This document shows, one piece after another, positions 59,120 through 64,000 of a stretch of 64,000 nucleotides of DNA. The notes beneath the pieces are model-generated. The model searched no databases. It was not told the origin of the DNA and saw only the letters and a list, made by a program, of their open reading frames with translations. The position numbers and the translations under genes are program-made. How positions within the stretch are numbered: position 1 is the first letter of the stretch; each line of letters starts with the position of its first letter. The stretch comes from Berberis thunbergii (taxonomy: Eukaryota; Streptophyta; Magnoliopsida; Ranunculales; Berberidaceae), in contig QNQO01006949.1 of NCBI GenBank assembly GCA_003290165.1, forward strand, positions 1 through 64,000, read 5' to 3'.

Positions 59120-59640
59120 GTGTTGTTTGTGTCAGTGTCTCACTTTTGAACAAGGTAATGACTTAGCTCGAACCACCACTTCCTTTCTCTTACACTACTA
59201 AAGCAATTTTTATTTTGAGAAATTCTAAATGTCGAGGGAAAACGGATCTCGAGGGAAATGAACGGCTCTCACCTCGCCAAATCATTTCCCTCGCTGATTT
59301 CCTCGCCCTTTCCCTCGACATTTAGAATCTCTCTTTTATTTTTATTTTTACTTTCTCACGCTACCAATAAATAAGTTAAATCCTCATAAACTCAAAAGCC
59401 AAAACCCATTCAAACGGGCTCCCTCCCTCCTTCAATCTCTCGCACACTCCGCGACCAACTTCAATCCTCGCAAGGTTGTGTCCTCTTTTTCCCTATCTAT
59501 TCCTCTTCGCAGTGGCCCTAAAATCCTGTGGTTCATCTATCTCTTGTACTCTTCATCCTCCTCTTTCCTATATCTCCCTCTTCCTTTGCATTTTACTACA
59601 TTTCATGTTGGAAGAACTTAGTTCATTTCATTAGATAAAA
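59120..59640. other. Upstream region shared by HAD gene and MULE remnant
   Basis: 520 bp between two divergent starts. It contains the palindromic element at 59217-59335. TC-rich stretches follow at about 59410-59590. Confidence 0.45.
59217..59335. repeat. Palindromic MITE-like unit upstream of the HAD gene
   Basis: AAATTCTAAATGTCGAGGGAAA at the left is inverted as TTTCCCTCGACATTTAGAATCT at the right, enclosing about 75 bp with further GAGG/CCTC palindromes. Same family as the array at 13228-13890. It starts about 100 bp upstream of the HAD start codon. Confidence 0.85.
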
Positions 59641-62600
59641 ATGAAAGGCTTTAGTGAAATTGATGATGTTAGAAATGAAGATTATAAGGGTTTTCATGAA
59701 AGTGAAGAAGATCAATCTAAAGAGCAAGGACAATCATTTTCAATGGAGGTAATTTGCCAAAAAAAATATCATTTAATTTGCATGTAAATTTTATTTATTT
59801 AGTATTTTTTTCAAAATAATTGATTGATTATTGTATGATGCATTGGTGCATAGGCATTTATAATGGATGTAATAGAAATGGAGATGCCTTTTAACGATCT
59901 TGAAAGCCCAGAGACGAACCATTTAGAGGTAACCACCATTTTATTGTTAAGTAAATTAAAATTTTAATTAATATATGAAACTAATTATAAATTGAATCAT
60001 TATCCACAAAGTTGATGATAATGTTGATGAAAGTGATGACAATAACAACGAAGAAAAATCATTGGTATTGGTAGTCGATAATAGTCATTTATTTGTTACG
60101 GACGAGGTATGTAAGTTTTTACTTATTTTCATTTTCACCATTTTTCATTGTTATAAATATGTTGTTATTAACAAGTTTTAAATATTTTTAGGTATTCTCA
60201 TCGAGGTCTGCACTGATAGGTTGGGTCCAAGAGATCGATAGGGATAATAACATGGACATTACTATCACTAAATCGGAACCGGCTAGTCAAATAAGGAAGG
60301 GAATGGTCCATTTTGGTTGTGAAAGGGGAAGGAAGCCTGGTAAAAAGTTAAAGAATCATATTCGATCTAGCTATACAAAGAAGTGTGGGTGCAAATTTGA
60401 GTTGAGAAGGTTCCCACTGGAGAATGACCAGTGGAAATTGCAAGTGACATGTGGAAGCCACAATCATCCTCAATCAGAATCACTTGTTGCCGTTGTTGGT
60501 CATTCGTTTGCTGAAAAATTGAACGTAGAGAAGATTATTTATGTGAAAAATATGGCGAAGTCCGGTGTGAGCCCTCAGATCATCTTGCCTCTGCTGAAAA
60601 AGAGGTTGCCAAATAATACCTCGACTTTGAAGCATATTTACAATCTAGCTTGTCGGCTAAAGGTATTGGAACAAAGAGGCAGAACGATTTTGTAACATAT
60701 TCTACAATTGTTGAGGGAGCACAAATACATAAAATGACATTATGTTGATCAGGGGAATATAGTCACTAATATTTTTTGGCCGCATCCTAAATCTATTCAA
60801 TTGGCAAAGTATTTTTCACAAGTAATGTTTATGGATTGCACATATAAAACTAATCGCTATAGGATGTCGCTGTTTGAGATAGTTGATGTGACATCGACTG
60901 GGAAGACCTTCAGCGTTGCATTATGTTTCATGTGTTCTTAGAAGGAAGAGTCTTACACTTGAACATTGGAGAAACTTGTAGGAATTTTCGAGCCAGACAA
61001 CCTACCAAACATGTTTGTGACTGATAGAGAATTGGCTATGATCAAGGCTATTGAGCGAGTTTTCCCCAAGGTAAGGAGATTATTGTGCACATGGCACATC
61101 AATACAAATGTCGAGAAAATTGTAAGAGACACTTAGAGGACAATGACCGGTGGGCCAACTTTATAGATTCATTTTCAGAATTGTATAGATCAAGTTCAGA
61201 AGATAAATGGAACAAGGCCAGAATTGAGTTTGATAGAAGATGGGAAAAATACCCTAAGTGTTTGGAATATCTCAAGACGGTCTGATATCCCCATCAAGAG
61301 TATTTTTTCTATGCATGGACGAATAAATTTATGTATTTTGGACAACGCAAAACGGGTCGAATTGAAGGTGCATACTCGAAGTTGAACCACTCACTGGAAA
61401 ATTCCCAATGATTATTCCTTAATGTCTAGAAAAATATACATGAAATGATCGAAGTCCAACTGATTGAGATAGAGTCATCATTCTAGTATAGTCTGACGAA
61501 GGTGAAGTCTGAACATAACTTCACTCTATTTTCCTTACTTCATGGGTCGATGGCGTGTAGGGCAATTGATTTAATAAATGCAGAAATTTGGAGGTGTGAA
61601 AGTGCGGGGGTTGACCCTGTAAAGTGTGGTTGTGTGCTTCGAACGATGCATGGATTACCTTGCGCTCATGAACTTACAAGTTATCTAACTCCCACAGGGC
61701 AAATTTTGGTACACACCAAAGACAAGTATTGGCTGCAGCTTGGCACAACACCTATTCGTGAATGTGGCGATGTAATTATAGACCCAGTGTTCGACGCCCT
61801 TATGGATAGGTTTAATGAGTCAAGTCTTGATCAGAAGTTGGTTATGAAGAGAAAGCTTACCGAGTTGACTTTTCCAGGTGACAGTGTCATGATTGAACCA
61901 TTAGCACTTTTGGCTGGAAAAGGGGAGACAAAAAAAAAGTTGCCTAAGCATGAGAGATCCACTAAAAGGGATCCCTCGGGTCACGAATACACCATGACAC
62001 AAGAATAAATGAAAGACAAGAGTAAGAAAGTGTCAATAAAAAAAGAGAAGTTGATAATTCATAACAATAAATTGATGCGGCAGATTCCGTCTTTGATACG
62101 GGATTATGTTTAAGATGTTGTCAACGTCCTAGGCGACGAAAACTGTGGCTTTCGATGCATTGCCAAATTCCTTCAGTATGATGAAGAAAACGGTTGAAAA
62201 CAAGTGCGGAAATAGCCACAGATGGAGCTTGAGTTTAATGCAGAGTTGTGGCTTGCATGTGGCATGAATAAGGGATAAAGGTTGTGAATGACGCTTTAGT
62301 AATTCTAGAAAACCAGGTGCTGATAGATAGGGAAAGTTGGTTTATGAACCCCGACATGTTAGAGCTTGCAACGACTTGTTTTCCCTATGTTTACCCGGCA
62401 CCACATTTTGACTCAGGACGCGTATGTTTCATGGCACACTTGGCTCAGAGCAGTCCGTATATCATCATTCATATGCAACCGAACCCACCATTGCCTCCTA
62501 CAGTACCAACTTGCCTAGGTCAAATGTTTATTCTCGCTTGTTGAAGAGTAGTTTCGAAGTCCAGCTCGGTATTGGTGTGACGATGTTAAACAAGTTTAAT

Positions 62601-62654
62601 GAGAAGAATAAGAAGAACGCGAATAAGTCAAACGAGGTTGTAACAATAGATTGA
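59641..62654 (+). pseudogene. Mutator-like (MULE) transposase with FAR1-type, SWIM and OTU-like parts
   Basis: Short 5' exons at 59641-59748, 59853-59929 and about 60010-60106, bounded by GT-AG sites, encode an acidic head. The main exon (from 60192) starts VFSSRSALIGWVQE and has a zinc-binding FAR1/GCM1-like domain (CERG...KKCGCKFELRR...CGSHNHP). The MULE catalytic part follows, with MDCTYKTNRYRM (first Asp), FVTDRELAMIKA (second Asp) and CTWH. A SWIM finger, CGCVLRTMHGLPCAHEL, is at 61626-61676. An OTU-like segment with GDENCGFRCIA is at 62133-62162. The tail ends VVTID. At least five in-frame stops lie between 60693 and 61131, with frame shifts later. Terminal inverted repeats were not found. 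Confidence 0.85.
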
Positions 62655-63114
62655 TGCACATATTGTATTTTGCTAACCATTATTGTTATGAAAAGTTGTA
62701 AATGACAAATGTAAATGAAAATCGAAGCATTCTTTTGTTAGAAAAATCACCGTTTTTTTTTGTTAATGGAAGACTTGTATGTTTTGAGAATTTGTTAATA
62801 TGTTATACAGAATTTAACTCATATTAGTTTGAGATTTTGTTTATGTATGATGCGAGAATGCAAGATCAGAATAAGGATTATTTTCATGCGACTATGCGAA
62901 ATGAGAAAAAATAATCAGATAAAAGAGGTGGATATGAGGATTTCTTTGACCTGGAAACCCTTACCGTAAAACATGCCACAAATATGCTCAATCTAAGCCC
63001 ATGGAACTTTCACATTGAGGTTTTAGGTCAAAAACATTAGAAAACTAAGTTTAAATTGAATTAATTTGAAAAACTTTGAAATTTTCTATTATCAGAACAA
63101 TTGCAGGGTTTTAG
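62655..63114. other. Spacer after the MULE remnant
   Basis: AT-rich. No gene or clear repeat seen. Confidence 0.4.
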
Positions 63115-63680
63115 GGTTTGTCCGCAGTGGACAATGCGAGATATCCCACTATTCTCGCATTGGCCATAGCGGAAAAGAATAAAATTTTCAAATTTTGTAT
63201 TGTTCGCAATGCCAAATGCGCATTAAATAAAAACATCGCAGTGAGCAATGCGTCTAATGTGGTATATATCACAGCGCACCTTGCGAAACATGTTAGATAA
63301 CTCACAATTGGAGAATACGTAGAAAATAGGATACATCGCATTCCTGACTGCGAACAGTAAAAAAATTTCCAAACAAAATTTTGGTTTGCAGCCTACATTG
63401 CGAGGTAACCCTGATATTTCACATTGGCCACCGTGAACAGTAAAAAAAATTCTAAAAAACTTCAAATCACAGCATGGAATGTGCATTAACCAGGATCATG
63501 CGCAGTGCCAAATGCGAACAGACAAAAAATTTCAAAAAAAAACATTGGTTTCGCATCAAAGAACTTCGCATTGGCCATTTGCAAATAGTACAAAATTTTC
63601 AAAAAAATGTTTTGTTCGCAATGGACAATGCGAAGTCTCCGGGATACTTCACATTGTCCATTGCGAACAAGGAAAAAGAC
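63115..63680. repeat. Tandem array of about 82-bp hairpin-rich units
   Basis: GCGAACAGTAAAAAA-like blocks recur at 63350, 63433, 63514, 63581 and 63663 (intervals 83, 81, 67, 82). A weaker block is at 63169. Between them lie inverted pairs built on CGCATTGGCCATTGCGAA. The best is TTGTTCGCAATGGACAATG (63614-63632) against CATTGTCCATTGCGAACAA (63652-63670). No coding. Confidence 0.82.
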
Positions 63681-63734
63681 CTGCAAAATTTTCTGATATA
63701 TTTGAGTATCAAAAAAAGGCATAGTTTAGACATA

Positions 63735-64000
63735 TTAAACAGATTAGCAAGAAGTTTGAAATTGTCGATGATTCATTGTAGGCTTTTTCTACGTCAACAA
63801 CAACTCCCAATAACTTGAGCTCATCAGAAAAACTACTGATTTCACTTCCATAGAACGTGTTGTCCACACACGAAAGGCTTGTGATCTACATAATTGCTTC
63901 TCCTTTTTCTACCAAAACGAACACAGATTCACCTGGAGCTACATGCCCCTCTGAAGTCTTTAACCATTTTTCATTTTTCAAAGTGTTTAAGAAATCTTCA
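63735..64000 (-). pseudogene. Partial coding region, possibly from a NO VEIN-like ATPase family gene
   Basis: The minus strand from 64000 reads EDFLNTLKNEKWLKTSEGHV, then APGESVFVLVEKGEAIM, an in-frame TAG at about 63876, then NTFYGSEISSFSDELKLLGV. The pattern W-L-K-T-x-x-G-x-x-x-P-x-E-S and the F-Y-G-x-x-I-x-x-F-x-D-E-L-K-x-L-G-V block recall the histidine-kinase-like ATPase/NO VEIN family of plants (from memory). The internal stop and the abrupt end at the hairpin array suggest a remnant. The 5' part lies outside the window. Could be a live exon if the TAG is a sequence error. Confidence 0.4.

Noticed and set aside
63118..63818. Several overlapping ORFs on both strands at the right end
   Set aside because: They arise from the hairpin array, which reads open on both strands because its units are inverted copies.

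Overview
This is nuclear DNA from a flowering plant, probably a eudicot. The evidence is GT-AG split genes, an R2R3-MYB factor, a PPR pseudogene, tRNA-derived SINEs, an L1-type LINE and several layers of LTR retrotransposons and small inverted-repeat DNA elements. I could not place it to species. About four genes look intact. Everything else I can assign is mobile, decayed or simple repeat.

Layout. 1-6.5 kb: a decayed Ty3/gypsy element on the minus strand (gag, protease, RT, RNase H, integrase). It is broken by a 1.75 kb solo LTR with a perfect 5-bp target duplication, and by a second, inverted copy of that LTR at the left edge. 6.5-8.4 kb: a complete small non-autonomous LTR element with a 5-bp target duplication. 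9.5-12.9 kb: a four-exon minus-strand gene for a 150-residue single-span membrane protein of unknown function. 13.2-13.9 kb: an array of palindromic 'GCGAGGAAAC' repeats just upstream of that gene. 14.4-23.6 kb: a Tat-lineage-like gypsy element (minus strand gag and protease, pol lost). It carries an opposite-strand ORF with a likely 71-bp intron, a nested hAT-like element and a 180-bp tandem array. 25.4-26.4 kb: a three-exon R2R3-MYB gene. 27.4-29.0 kb: a PPR pseudogene. 29.2-32.0 kb: a 5'-truncated LINE with an RNase H-like tail. 34.0-38.8 kb: a two-exon folate/biopterin-transporter-family gene, probably plastid. 41.2-59.1 kb: a five-exon HAD-hydrolase gene spread over 18 kb by introns full of transposons. 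59.6-62.7 kb: a Mutator-like transposase pseudogene (FAR1-type zinc domain, MULE domain, SWIM finger, OTU-like tail). 63.1-63.7 kb: an array of about 82-bp units rich in hairpins. 63.7-64.0 kb: the edge of a minus-strand coding region or its remnant.

The genes do not form a pathway. The transporter and the hydrolase are adjacent on the same strand, and this pair may be conserved in other eudicots. Exon joins were worked out by hand from splice sites, reading phase and family resemblance; no transcript or database search was available. The most unusual items are the intron-bearing antisense ORF in the Tat-like element, the palindromic repeat family found just upstream of two genes, and the hairpin array at the right end.
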